From positions 5,359 through 69,358 of the forward strand of contig CAKUEH010000012.1 of NCBI GenBank assembly GCA_934646185.1: a stretch of DNA of 64,000 bases, in the 5' to 3' direction. A program made the position numbers and the translations under genes. The notes below the pieces were generated by a model that was given only the letters and a program-made list of their open reading frames with translations, was not told the DNA's origin and searched no databases. How positions within the stretch are numbered: the first letter of the stretch is position 1; each line of letters opens with the position of its first letter. This DNA comes from an uncultured Oscillospiraceae bacterium (lineage in GTDB: Bacteria; Bacillota; Clostridia; Oscillospirales; Oscillospiraceae). This document shows positions 25,570-33,283 of this stretch, piece after piece.

Positions 25570-25605
25570 AAGCCACGCCGCAGCGCTTGCTGCGGCGTGG
25601 CTTTT
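25570..25605. terminator. Bidirectional terminator after the DUF2207 and DUF1540 genes
   Basis: A 14-bp stem AAGCCACGCCGCAG around CGCTTG, with TTTTG on the plus strand. It lies between convergent genes; on the minus strand it follows the DUF1540 stop. Confidence 0.85.
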
Positions 25606-25616
25606 GCCGGTCGTGT

Positions 25617-25790
25617 TTACTTCTTGACGAAGGACAGGCAGTCGGTGCACTGATCAACTGTCGGGTCGCATTCATGCGTGCCGATGCAGACCTTATCGAG
25701 GGTACAGTAATCCTCGCAGCCGCAGTGGTTGTTGCACTGGGTGACATGGCACTCGATCGCGTGGTTGGCCTTTTCGTTTGCAAAGCTCAT
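25617..25790 (-). CDS. DUF1540 cysteine-rich small protein
   Basis: The 57-residue protein has nine cysteines spaced as in DUF1540 (IECHVTQC, then NHCGC, then VCIGTHEC and DQCTDC), a family of small clostridial proteins that are probably metal- or disulfide-stabilised and of unknown role. The start at 25790 (MSFANEKANH) was chosen because AGGAGG lies nine bases upstream; an ATG three codons earlier directly abuts the AGGAGG and cannot use it. Confidence 0.85.
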   Translation of the reverse strand: MSFANEKANHAIECHVTQCNNHCGCEDYCTLDKVCIGTHECDPTVDQCTDCLSFVKK

Positions 25791-25861
25791 ACAAAACATC
25801 CTCCTTTTTAAGGTACGGACTTAGTATGTGCGCAAACGGGCGCTTCATGCTGGAAATTTTT

Positions 25862-26830
25862 TTATCTTCGGCCGCCAAAGCCGCCCCGGCCTCCGCCAAA
25901 GCCGCCGCGGCTGCCGCCGCCGGGTCTCGGGTCGCCGCCGAAGCCGCCCGGTCTGGGGCCTCCGCCGAATCCGCCGGGACGCGGGCCGGGTCTGGGGCCG
26001 GGCCCCGGGCCGGGGCCGTGATGGTGATGGTGGTTCGAGAACAGCGAGCCCAAGAACAGGCCCGACCAGAACCCGCCGCCTCCGCCGCTCCCGCCGCCTC
26101 TGCGGCCGGAGCCGAAGATGGCCTTGATGATCCAGAAAATGACCAGAATCGTGATAATCGTACCGATCATGCTTTTCCTCCTGACACGTCCGGTGTCCTG
26201 TGCGGGCACGTAATCCTCGTTCGCGGTTCCGTTCAGGCTGGTTTTGCACCAGCTGTACAGATCCTCGTACATCGTGTCTGCCGCGTCGTCCGCGTCGCCG
26301 TCCAGAATGGCGGCAAAGCCGTCCTGGAAGATCGACGCCAGCTTGCTGTCGGTGTAGTCTGCGACATACGCGCCTGTCGTCACATACCACTGCTCCGCGC
26401 CCGTATCGATGGCGAAGAGCATGTCATACTCGCTCAGGCCCATCGAATCGAACGCGCTGTTCGTATAGTCTTCGATCGTCCTGCCACCGGTGCTGTCCGT
26501 CGTCAGAATGGCGATGCGGCTGCCGGTCTTGCTGTAGATCTTTTTGTTGTGATCCTGAATGGCGGTTTCTCCGCTGCGGGTGAACAGTCCCGCGTCGTCG
26601 CGGATATATTTGTCGGAGATCGTCTCGTCCGCCGCCGTATTGGAGACTGTCTGCGCCGTCTGCTCTTCGGCGGGCATCTGGGCGACGGTCTGCTCCTGCG
26701 CGGCCGTCTGGGCCGCGGGTTCGGGCGCCGGTTCGCTTTTAAGAACCGGGGACAGCCCGATAAAGAGCGCCGCGGCGATCATCAGCACCGTGAAGACGAC
26801 GGCAACGCCCGTTTTCTGAAAGAATTTCAT
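25862..26830 (-). CDS. TPM domain membrane protein with glycine/histidine-rich tail
   Basis: The 322-residue protein has an N-terminal membrane segment (about 8-29), an alanine/glutamine-rich linker, a TPM domain (about 75-200; DDAGLFTRSGETAIQDHNKKIYSKTGSRIAIL), a second membrane segment (about 220-240) and a low-complexity tail with five histidines followed by proline-glycine and GGFGGG repeats. The layout matches YgcG-like proteins, whose TPM domain is extracytoplasmic. Its GC-rich tail may be a recombination-prone region. It is the third gene of the xpaC-telA operon, 20 bases after telA. Confidence 0.85.
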   Translation of the reverse strand: MKFFQKTGVAVVFTVLMIAAALFIGLSPVLKSEPAPEPAAQTAAQEQTVAQMPAEEQTAQTVSNTAADETISDKYIRDDAGLFTRSGETAIQDHNKKIYSKTGSRIAILTTDSTGGRTIEDYTNSAFDSMGLSEYDMLFAIDTGAEQWYVTTGAYVADYTDSKLASIFQDGFAAILDGDADDAADTMYEDLYSWCKTSLNGTANEDYVPAQDTGRVRRKSMIGTIITILVIFWIIKAIFGSGRRGGGSGGGGGFWSGLFLGSLFSNHHHHHGPGPGPGPRPGPRPGGFGGGPRPGGFGGDPRPGGGSRGGFGGGRGGFGGRR

Positions 26831-26850
26831 GCCTGCTCCTTTTTAAAGTA

Positions 26851-27996
26851 TCAGCTGCGCGGCTGCAGGAGCTTCTGCTTCAGCTCGCCCTCCAGCCGGC
26901 GAAGCTCTGCCTCGGCCTCCTGCCGCTTTTTCGCGCCGTCGGTCTGGATCTGCAGCACCTCGTCGAGCGTGGAGATTAGCTGCTCGTTGGTGTGCTTGAG
27001 CGTTTCCATGTCGACGATGCCGCGCTCGGATTCCTTCGCCGTCTCGACGGAGGCCATGTGCAGCATATCGGCGTTTTTCTGCAGCAGCGCGTTCGTCATG
27101 TCCGTGACCTGCCGCTGGGCCTCCATGGCGCGGCGGGAATTCTCGATGCCGAGCGTCAGCACCATCTGGTTTTTCCACAGCGGGATGGTGTTGAGCACGG
27201 AGGTCTGGATCTTTTCGACGAGCGCGGTGTCGTTGTTCTGGATCATACGGATCTGCGGCGCGGTCTGCAGCGAGATCATGCGCGTAAGCTCCAGATCGTG
27301 GAGCTTCTTTTCAAACCGGACGCATTTGTTCTCAAAGTCGTTGGCCGCCTGCGCATCCTCGGGCAGGTTCGACGCCTCGGCCTTTTCCCGCAGCTCGCGC
27401 AGCGTGGTATTGCGGGCCTCGGCCAGCTTCTGCTTGCCGGCCAGGATATACATGGTCAGCTCCTTGAAGTATTGGAGGTTCCGCTCGTACATCTGGTCCA
27501 TCACGGCCACGTCCTTCATGAGCGTGACCTTGTGCTTTTCCAGCTCCCCGGAGATGCGGTCGACGTTGACCTCCGCCGTCGCGAAGCGGCTCTTCATCTC
27601 CTCGGCGTTGATCTTTGCCTTGCGGAACAGACCCGCGATGCCCTTCTTCTCCGGCTCGTCCATTGTCTTGAGCTCAACGAGAAGACCCGAGAGCATCGTG
27701 CCGATCTCGCCGAGATCGCCGGTCTTGACCTTGGCCAGCGCCGTGTCGGAAAAATCTGCGATATTCTTCTGCGCGGACGCGCCGTATTCGAGGATCTGCT
27801 GTGCGTTTTCCAGATCGATCTGTTTGGAAAATGCCAGAACCGCCTGCTGCTCCTGCTCGGAGAGCGCGGAAAGATCCGGGCCAGCCTCCGGCGCGGCCTG
27901 CGCCTTTGTGATGAGATCGTCTTCCTTTTTGACCTCCGGCTGCGGCTGCGCGTTCAGATCCGGCGTCAGGGTGAGCTGGGGGATGTACTCGTCCAT
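26851..27996 (-). CDS. telA: TelA family (toxic anion resistance) protein
   Basis: The 381-residue protein is almost entirely helical and matches TelA/YaaN, named for tellurite resistance but also tied to envelope-stress tolerance. Family features are the N-terminal region with SEQEQQAVLAF, the central LFRKAKI and long coiled-coil stretches, and a C-terminal ADMLHMASVETAKESERGIVDMETL block. It follows xpaC by 33 bases; xpaC-telA pairing is common in Firmicutes and supports both calls. Confidence 0.92.
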   Translation of the reverse strand: MDEYIPQLTLTPDLNAQPQPEVKKEDDLITKAQAAPEAGPDLSALSEQEQQAVLAFSKQIDLENAQQILEYGASAQKNIADFSDTALAKVKTGDLGEIGTMLSGLLVELKTMDEPEKKGIAGLFRKAKINAEEMKSRFATAEVNVDRISGELEKHKVTLMKDVAVMDQMYERNLQYFKELTMYILAGKQKLAEARNTTLRELREKAEASNLPEDAQAANDFENKCVRFEKKLHDLELTRMISLQTAPQIRMIQNNDTALVEKIQTSVLNTIPLWKNQMVLTLGIENSRRAMEAQRQVTDMTNALLQKNADMLHMASVETAKESERGIVDMETLKHTNEQLISTLDEVLQIQTDGAKKRQEAEAELRRLEGELKQKLLQPRS

Positions 27997-28029
27997 CGTT
28001 TGTTCCTCCTGTATCTGTAAATAATCCGG

Positions 28030-28746
28030 TTATGCAAAATCCTTCTTGTTCGTCAGTCCCTCGCTGGCCATCATCTGCTCCATCACGCGGATATCGGCGG
28101 TGATGTCGACGACGTCGGCCTCAAACAGCGCGTCGAGCTGCCGCTGGAAGGCAACGATGACCTTGTCGAGCAGATCCTCAATCTTCTGCATGCCCTCGGT
28201 GATGTTCTCCGTTTTGACGCTCTGGTTCTGGAGCGTGACATACTGCTCCATGAGCTTGATCGTGGTCGGCAGATAGTAGTTGAGGAACTGCCGGATCTGG
28301 CTGAGCTTCTCCGGGTGCTGCCGCACGCAGTCGAAGATCTGGGCCGTCAGGCGCTCGATGAGGTCGATCTGGGCGCTCATGCGCTCGTCGGGGATCTCGT
28401 CGTTCATTCGCCGGATATCGGCGATGGCGCGCTTGCCCTGATAGATGACCGACTGCAGCTCGGGCGGGAGCTTTTCCCCGGACTCCGGCTGCGGCTCGGG
28501 CTGTTTTTCCTCCTGCTTCGGCTGGGGCTGCTCAGGCTCGGCGGCCTTCGTCGGCTCCTCCGTCTTTTTCCCGCGCATCACGATGCGCAGGATCGCGTAC
28601 ACGATCAGCGACACGACCGCGCAGGAGACGATGCCCCGGAAGCTGTCCAGCTTTTTCGCGTACAGCAGCCACACCGCGCCGATGGCGTAGATCGGAAGCG
28701 CGGAGCGCTTCTTTTTCGCATTCTGTTTCTCTTTCTGTTCGTCCAT
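28030..28746 (-). CDS. xpaC: XpaC-like 5-bromo-4-chloroindolyl phosphate hydrolysis family protein
   Basis: The 238-residue protein has a basic start, two short hydrophobic segments (about 17-57), a proline/glutamine/glutamate-rich linker and a helical XpaC domain (about 95-235). The family name comes from an old X-phos hydrolysis phenotype; it is not a recognised phosphatase fold. It heads an operon with telA and a TPM protein, which argues for a shared membrane- or envelope-stress role. It has a near-consensus promoter. Confidence 0.85.
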   Translation of the reverse strand: MDEQKEKQNAKKKRSALPIYAIGAVWLLYAKKLDSFRGIVSCAVVSLIVYAILRIVMRGKKTEEPTKAAEPEQPQPKQEEKQPEPQPESGEKLPPELQSVIYQGKRAIADIRRMNDEIPDERMSAQIDLIERLTAQIFDCVRQHPEKLSQIRQFLNYYLPTTIKLMEQYVTLQNQSVKTENITEGMQKIEDLLDKVIVAFQRQLDALFEADVVDITADIRVMEQMMASEGLTNKKDFA

Positions 28747-28799
28747 GGTAGTCCTTCCTTCGCAAAGCGAAGCATTTTTCTGGATATTCTCTCAAAATA

Positions 28800-28828
28800 A
28801 TAGTAGTACAAACGCGGCAGAAAGTCAA
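28800..28828 (-). promoter_or_regulatory. Promoter of the xpaC-telA-TPM operon
   Basis: Minus strand: TTGACT (28828-28823), 17-bp spacer, TACTAT (28805-28800). A small hairpin CTTCGC-TTT-GCGAAG lies in the leader just before the AAGGAAGG site. Confidence 0.82.
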
Positions 28829-28841
28829 CTGTCAGACCGGA

Positions 28842-28870
28842 TTGACACCGGCTGCGGCACACAGTATAAT
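28842..28870 (+). promoter_or_regulatory. Perfect-consensus promoter of rpe
   Basis: TTGACA (28842-28847), exactly 17 bp, TATAAT (28865-28870). It is back to back with the xpaC promoter, the two -35 boxes only 13 bases apart. Confidence 0.92.
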
Positions 28871-28876
28871 AATGAG

Positions 28877-29029
28877 GCGGAGGCCGCGAGGGCCTCCGCA
28901 GCGGCAAGAGCCGGCTGCGCGGGAGAAGCTGCGGAAGCATCCTGCCCGGCCCGTTCCCGCATATCCATACCTATGCCGGCGGCCAAGCGGCGGTGCGCGG
29001 CTTTATTTTATGTATTGGAGGCATTTCCT
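28877..29029 (+). promoter_or_regulatory. Long structured leader upstream of rpe
   Basis: About 150 transcribed bases precede rpe. They start with a strong hairpin (GGAGGCC/GGCCTCC, about 28879-28900), then a GC-rich part in which GCGGGA (near 28919) can pair with TCCCGC (near 28965), then an AT-rich stretch and GGAGG before the ATG. I did not match it to a known riboswitch, to SRP RNA or to 6S RNA. It could be a regulatory leader or a separate small RNA. Confidence 0.45.
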
Positions 29030-29677
29030 ATGATCCGTGTATCCCCCTCGATCCTGGCAGCAGATTTTGCAAATCTGGAGCGTGAGATCGATACGATCAA
29101 GCAGGCGGGCGCCGAGTATGTACATATTGACGTTATGGACGGTCTGTTTGTTCCCAATATTTCGATCGGCCTGCCCGTTTTATCCTGCATCCGCAAGGTG
29201 ACGGATCTGACGCTCGACGTACATCTGATGATCGACCGGCCCGTGCGCTATGCCGAGCGCTTCTGCCAGGCCGGCGCGGACATCGTGACCGTCCATGTCG
29301 AGGCCGACACGCAGGAAAACACGCTTGAGGCCCTCCGTATCATCCGCGCCTGCGGCAAAAAGCCCGCGATCTGCGTCAAGCCCAAAACGCCGGCGGAGGC
29401 TGTGCTGCCGTTTATCGGCCTTGTCGACCTGATCCTGGTCATGACGGTCGAGCCGGGCTTCGGCGGCCAGAGCTTCATGGCCGATATGATGCCCAAGGTG
29501 CAGGCCATCCGCGCGTATATTGATGAACAGAATCCCGGCTGCGAGCTGGAGGTCGACGGCGGCGTCAACGCGCAGACCGCGAAAGTCTGCACCGCGGCAG
29601 GCGCCAACGTCCTCGTCGCCGGCAGCGCATTCTTCAAAGCCGAAGACAAGGCCGCGTTTGTGCAGGCGGTAAAATAA
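29030..29677 (+). CDS. rpe: Ribulose-phosphate 3-epimerase
   Basis: The 215-residue TIM-barrel enzyme converts ribulose 5-phosphate to xylulose 5-phosphate in the pentose phosphate pathway. Signatures are SPSILAADF (5-13), the metal and catalytic region HIDVMDGLFVPN (about 32-43), VHLMI, MTVEPGFGGQ and EVDGGVN near the C terminus. The start at 29030 follows GGAGGCATTTCCT. It stands alone; in many Firmicutes it sits in the rsgA cluster, which is not seen here. Confidence 0.96.
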   Translation: MIRVSPSILAADFANLEREIDTIKQAGAEYVHIDVMDGLFVPNISIGLPVLSCIRKVTDLTLDVHLMIDRPVRYAERFCQAGADIVTVHVEADTQENTLEALRIIRACGKKPAICVKPKTPAEAVLPFIGLVDLILVMTVEPGFGGQSFMADMMPKVQAIRAYIDEQNPGCELEVDGGVNAQTAKVCTAAGANVLVAGSAFFKAEDKAAFVQAVK

Positions 29678-29685
29678 GCGCAGCG

Positions 29686-29806
29686 CCTGAGGGGATTCGA
29701 ACCTCGCGAATTTCGGCGCACTCTGAAATTTGCGGCAAATCCCCTCCGTCATTTGCTTCGCAAATGCCACCTCCCCTTATCGTGCAGGGCACGACAAGGG
29801 GAGGCT
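29686..29806 (+). repeat. CTCCCCTT-family structured repeat, copy A (left-truncated)
   Basis: This copy begins at CTGAGGGGATTCGAAC and runs through CATTTGCTTCGCAAATG to the terminal hairpin CCTCCCCTT/AAGGGGAGG. It lacks the left third that the other copies (36975, 48621 and 55978) have. The GGGGATTCGAAC block looks like the complement of a tRNA T-arm, but no tRNA is present. Confidence 0.85.
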
Positions 29807-30118
29807 TTGGGGCTGCGGCAAAGCCGTACTGCCCAGCAAATTTTGAACGTAAAGCGTTTTTACCGCAGATATGAAATCGCAACTGCGCATAAATTCGGTG
29901 TACCGTAACAGGCGGCGCGTACCATAGCGCCCGTAGGGTGAGGATGGGTGTTCGCAGCGGCTATCAATCAGGTGCTTGCCTGAATCGTACCCGCAGGATG
30001 CACCAACTCGTACCCAGTGCCCCCTTTTCTCCCCATTCTTTTCCGGCAAGGCGGAAAAGAATGGGCCGCCGGAGGCATGACCAGCCTGCAAACCGGCAAA
30101 ATCTCATTCTGTTTTGTC
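29807..30118. other. Intergenic stretch with one strong inverted repeat
   Basis: The only clear structure is a 14-bp inverted repeat, CCCATTCTTTTCCG (30032-30045) against its complement (30052-30065), with a 6-base spacer. Short open frames on both strands show no recognisable protein. The rest shows no motif I can name. Confidence 0.5.
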
Positions 30119-30146
30119 GCAGCCTCCCTGCCGGGGGCTGCTTTTT
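30119..30146. terminator. Terminator-like hairpin after the Y-family polymerase gene
   Basis: Stem GCAGCC(TCC)/(GGG)GGCTGC with a short loop. The plus strand continues CTTTTTC, so it terminates best in that direction; on the minus strand it directly follows the polymerase stop with little T run. Confidence 0.6.
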
Positions 30147-31655
30147 CTATGCCTTATGCCCGCCGATCTGTTCGTTTCGCTGGCGGGCGGTCGCGCCGTC
30201 GCGGAGGCTCATGCCCTTCAGAATGGCGTTCTTCCCGTATTTTTCGCGGATGGACAGCAGCGCGCCCTGCATGCGGCGCTCGCGCTCGCGCGCGGCCTGT
30301 TCGGCCTCGCGCCGGGCGGCAAGGGCCGTCTCATCAGCGAACAGGTCGAGCTGGACGTATTCCGTCTCCGGCTGCGCGTCCTGCTCCCGCTGCACGCGGT
30401 TCGCCACGACATACATCAGCCGCACGAGCAGCCCGCGGTCCACGATCCGGTCAAACAGCGCCGTCAGCGCCTCCAGAATTTCTCTGGACGACGCGGTCGG
30501 CGCCTGAAGATTCTCCGAGCCGTGCGCGGCTTTCGGCACGCGCCGCCCGTAACGGTCGGTCGTGACCGGGCCGCGGTACGGCGGGCAGGCGGGATCCGTC
30601 AGGCTCTCGCGGTCATAACCGACGGTCAGGACGAGCTGACCGGTCACGAGTCCCTGCCGCGTCAGCTCCAGCGCCAGCGCGTCCGCCATCTCCCGCGCCA
30701 CGAGCCGGGCCTTTTCAAACACATACGGGCATTGCAGCACCTGCCCGGAGCTGATGCTGTGCGCCTGCGGCCGGTAGGCCTTGATATCCGCGAGCGTACA
30801 CGGCTCCACGCCCCATGCGTGGTCGATCAGCAGCTCCGCGTTCACGCCGAACATGCGGTACAGCAGCTCCTCATTGTAAAATTCATCCGGCTTTCCGAGC
30901 GAGCAGCGGGCGATATCGCCCATCGTGAACAGCCCCTTTGCCTCGAGCCTTTGCGCGATCCCGCGTCCGACGCGCCAGAAATCCGTCAGCGGCCGGTGCG
31001 CCCAGAGCGTTTCGCGGTAGCTGCGCTCGGTGAGGGCGGCGATGCGCACGCCGTTTTCGTCCGGCTCCACGTGCTTGGCCCCGATGTCCATGGCGACCTT
31101 TGCCAGATACAGATTCGTGCCGATTCCGGCGGTCGCGGTGATGCCGGTCGTGCGCAGCACGTCCAGAATGACCGTCCGCGCCAGCTCCCGCGGCGTCTGG
31201 CCGTAGGTGCGCAGATACGGCGCGGCGTCGATGAAGACCTCGTCGATGGAGTAGACGTGAATATCCTCCGGCGCGAAATATTTGAGGTAGATCTGATAGA
31301 TCTGCGCGGAGATCTGCATGTATGCTGCCATCTGCGGCGGCGCGGTGATGAAGGAGAGCGCCAGCTCCGGGTGCGCGGCAAGCTCGTCCGCGTCGGTGCT
31401 TTCGCCGCGCAGCTGCCGGCCCGGCGCGCGCTCCCGCCGCACGGCGTTTATCTGTTCGACGCGCTGCAGCACCTCGAACAGCCGCGCCCGGCCCGCGATG
31501 CCGTATGCCTTTAAAGACGGCGAGACGGCCAGACAGATCGTCTTCTCCGTCCGCGCCGCATCCGCCACGACGAGATTTGTTTTTAACGGATCCAGCCCCC
31601 GCGCCGCGCATTCCACCGACGCATAAAAGGATTTCAGATCGATCGCCAGATACAC
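30147..31655 (-). CDS. Y-family (UmuC/DinB-like) DNA polymerase
   Basis: The 502-residue polymerase copies damaged DNA. Catalytic residues are D6 (AIDLKSFYASVE) and D138-E139 (SIDEVFID). A beta-clamp binding motif QLDLF lies at 435-439, and the tail ends RQRNEQIGGHKA, typical of the long UmuC-like branch in Firmicutes. The start is GTG at 31655 with AGGAGG eight bases upstream. A LexA-like half-site (GAACAT) lies between promoter and gene, and CGAAC-AAAT-TTTC lies upstream, but neither is a full SOS box, so SOS control is uncertain. Confidence 0.92.
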   Translation of the reverse strand: MYLAIDLKSFYASVECAARGLDPLKTNLVVADAARTEKTICLAVSPSLKAYGIAGRARLFEVLQRVEQINAVRRERAPGRQLRGESTDADELAAHPELALSFITAPPQMAAYMQISAQIYQIYLKYFAPEDIHVYSIDEVFIDAAPYLRTYGQTPRELARTVILDVLRTTGITATAGIGTNLYLAKVAMDIGAKHVEPDENGVRIAALTERSYRETLWAHRPLTDFWRVGRGIAQRLEAKGLFTMGDIARCSLGKPDEFYNEELLYRMFGVNAELLIDHAWGVEPCTLADIKAYRPQAHSISSGQVLQCPYVFEKARLVAREMADALALELTRQGLVTGQLVLTVGYDRESLTDPACPPYRGPVTTDRYGRRVPKAAHGSENLQAPTASSREILEALTALFDRIVDRGLLVRLMYVVANRVQREQDAQPETEYVQLDLFADETALAARREAEQAARERERRMQGALLSIREKYGKNAILKGMSLRDGATARQRNEQIGGHKA

Positions 31656-31685
31656 CCGCCCCGCCTCCTGTCATGTTCTGCTCTT

Positions 31686-31715
31686 ATCATACCACCCGGT
31701 GAGGAAAGAATGCAA
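31686..31715 (-). promoter_or_regulatory. Promoter of the Y-family polymerase gene
   Basis: Minus strand: TTGCAT (31715-31710), 18-bp spacer, TATGAT (31691-31686). Confidence 0.7.
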
Positions 31716-31804
31716 GCATTATTAGAAAATTTGTTCGAATATATAAAAACAGAAAAACATGGAGGCAGTTGGTACGAAAATATATGAGCAGCAATACAAT
31801 GCCA

Positions 31805-31833
31805 TTCAAAAACAGACTGGCTTATGCTATGAT
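31805..31833 (+). promoter_or_regulatory. Promoter of the GNAT gene
   Basis: TTCAAA (31805-31810), 17-bp spacer ending TGC, TATGAT (31828-31833): an extended -10. Its position inside a longer open frame supports the start at 31897 rather than upstream. Confidence 0.6.
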
Positions 31834-31896
31834 ACGATTGTGCTCAAAATGACAGCAGGACAAGCAGATCGGAACGAAGAGCAAGGAGTAAACTAT

Positions 31897-32442
31897 ATGG
31901 AAAAACTTGAACTATACATCCCCAAGCTGGAAGATCTGTGGTTTTATCAACAGATGACGTCTGATCCGGAAACAATGTCCTACAACGCTGGCTGGAATGT
32001 TGACTACGCGGGATACCATCGGGACACCGGCTGCATTGATCATCCGGATGAGGTGCTGCCTGACTGGTACGATAGATGGATCGGAAATGAGCCGGATTGC
32101 TTCTATGCTTATATCAAACGCAGTCTGGATGGCGCATGGATCGGTGATGTGAACTTCCACTATACCCCGGAAAAGGACTGGTGGGATATGGGCATCGTGA
32201 TGTACGCCCCCTTCCGCGGCAAGGGCTATGCCGTTCCTGCGCTGAGACTGCTGCTGGATCATGCGTTCCGTGTCTGCGGTATTTCCAGAATCCATAACGA
32301 CTTCGAGGCCGCACGAAACGAAATTGCCGCATGGGAAACCCATCGCAAAGCAGGCTTCAAGGAATTGGGCGTGGAAAATGGTTTTCTCCACATGATGATC
32401 ACCAGAGAAGATTATCTGGGTGCAGTACAAAACGAAACGTAA
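31897..32442 (+). CDS. GNAT family N-acetyltransferase
   Basis: The 181-residue protein has the acetyl-CoA pyrophosphate loop APFRGKGYAVPALRLLLDHAF (motif A, R/Q-x-x-G-x-G) and a following helix with AWETHRKAGFKELG (motif B). The acceptor cannot be told from sequence. The start at 31897 has AAGGAG eight bases upstream. Third positions are clearly less GC-rich than in neighbouring genes, and the upstream 200 bases are AT-rich, so recent acquisition is plausible. Confidence 0.85.
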   Translation: MEKLELYIPKLEDLWFYQQMTSDPETMSYNAGWNVDYAGYHRDTGCIDHPDEVLPDWYDRWIGNEPDCFYAYIKRSLDGAWIGDVNFHYTPEKDWWDMGIVMYAPFRGKGYAVPALRLLLDHAFRVCGISRIHNDFEAARNEIAAWETHRKAGFKELGVENGFLHMMITREDYLGAVQNET

Positions 32443-32484
32443 TGTGTTTTTTGAAACCGGCTAGGTTTTCGCGCGGAAGCGTGC

Positions 32485-32490
32485 TATACT
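32485..32490 (+). promoter_or_regulatory. Extended -10 of the DUF5058 operon
   Basis: TGCTATACT places TATACT at 32485-32490; the -35 17 bases upstream (TAGGTT) is weak. Confidence 0.5.
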
Positions 32491-32517
32491 GGTCACAGAA
32501 AAGGGAGGAGTGTGCTT

Positions 32518-33270
32518 ATGTCTATTTTATCGCAGCTTAACAGTCCGGCGATGTACGCCATCTGCGGCGGCATTGTCGCGTTCGTGGCGCTCATCTGCAT
32601 CGTGTTCCTTGTCCGCGCATGGAGGGCCGGGCTTGCGCTCGGCATGGATCCGGTCAAATTAAAGCGCGTGGTCGTTTCCAGCGCGACGTTTTCGGCGCTG
32701 CCGAGCGTCGGCATTCTGCTGGGCGTTATCGCGCTGTCCGGCAGCCTCGGCACGCCGTGGCCGTGGCTGAGATTGTCCGTCATCGGCGCGCTCCACTATG
32801 AGACGCAGGTGGCGCAGGCGGCGGCCGAGCAGGTCGGCATGAAGAGCCTGTCCGCCGCCGAAATGACCCCGCAGGGCTTTGCGACCATCGCCCTTCTCAT
32901 GAGCCTCTGCATCATCTGGGGTATCGTCCTGTCTATCTTCTTCAATAAGCGGTATACGAAAAAGCTCTCGTCCGGCTCCGGCAGCGGCAAGGGTGCGGCG
33001 GGCTTCGGCGATCTTGCCATGACGGCGATGTTCATCGGCCTTGTCAGCGCGTACATCGGCAGCTATCTCGGCGGCTTTATTTCCTCGAACGGCCTGTTCA
33101 CCTTCTCCGGGGACTGGACGCCACTGCTGGTCGCGGCGGTGTCAGCGGGCGTGATGGCGCTGTTTGTGTATCTGGCGGAGAAAAAGCACGTCACATGGGT
33201 CGAAAATTTCTCGATCGCGGGCAGCATGCTCGCGGGCATGGCGGCCGCCGTGCTGGTCGGACTGCTGTAA
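32518..33270 (+). CDS. DUF5058 family membrane protein
   Basis: The 250-residue protein has about six hydrophobic segments and conserved stretches MSILSQLNSPAMYAICGGI and FSALPSVGILLGVIALSGSLG with PWPWLRLSVIG. The DUF5058 family is widespread in Firmicutes, and I know of no assigned role. The ATG at 32518 has GGGAGGAG seven bases upstream. It leads a three-gene operon with a second membrane protein (13-base gap) and a M20 peptidase, so a transporter that feeds a peptidase is the natural guess. Confidence 0.82.
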   Translation: MSILSQLNSPAMYAICGGIVAFVALICIVFLVRAWRAGLALGMDPVKLKRVVVSSATFSALPSVGILLGVIALSGSLGTPWPWLRLSVIGALHYETQVAQAAAEQVGMKSLSAAEMTPQGFATIALLMSLCIIWGIVLSIFFNKRYTKKLSSGSGSGKGAAGFGDLAMTAMFIGLVSAYIGSYLGGFISSNGLFTFSGDWTPLLVAAVSAGVMALFVYLAEKKHVTWVENFSIAGSMLAGMAAAVLVGLL

Positions 33271-33283
33271 GGAGGGCGGATAC

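Noticed and set aside
28877..29029. SRP RNA or 6S RNA upstream of rpe
   Set aside because: The GGAA-type SRP loop context is not matched, and no long closing stem with a central bubble could be drawn convincingly.
29690..29710. tRNA 3' end suggested by GGGGATTCGAAC
   Set aside because: No acceptor stem, anticodon arm or D-arm can be built around it, and the same block recurs in the three other repeat copies.
31653..31760. LexA (SOS) box upstream of the Y-family polymerase gene
   Set aside because: Only half-sites are present (GAACAT and CGAAC-AAAT-TTTC); the full inverted GAAC-N4-GTTC pattern is missing.
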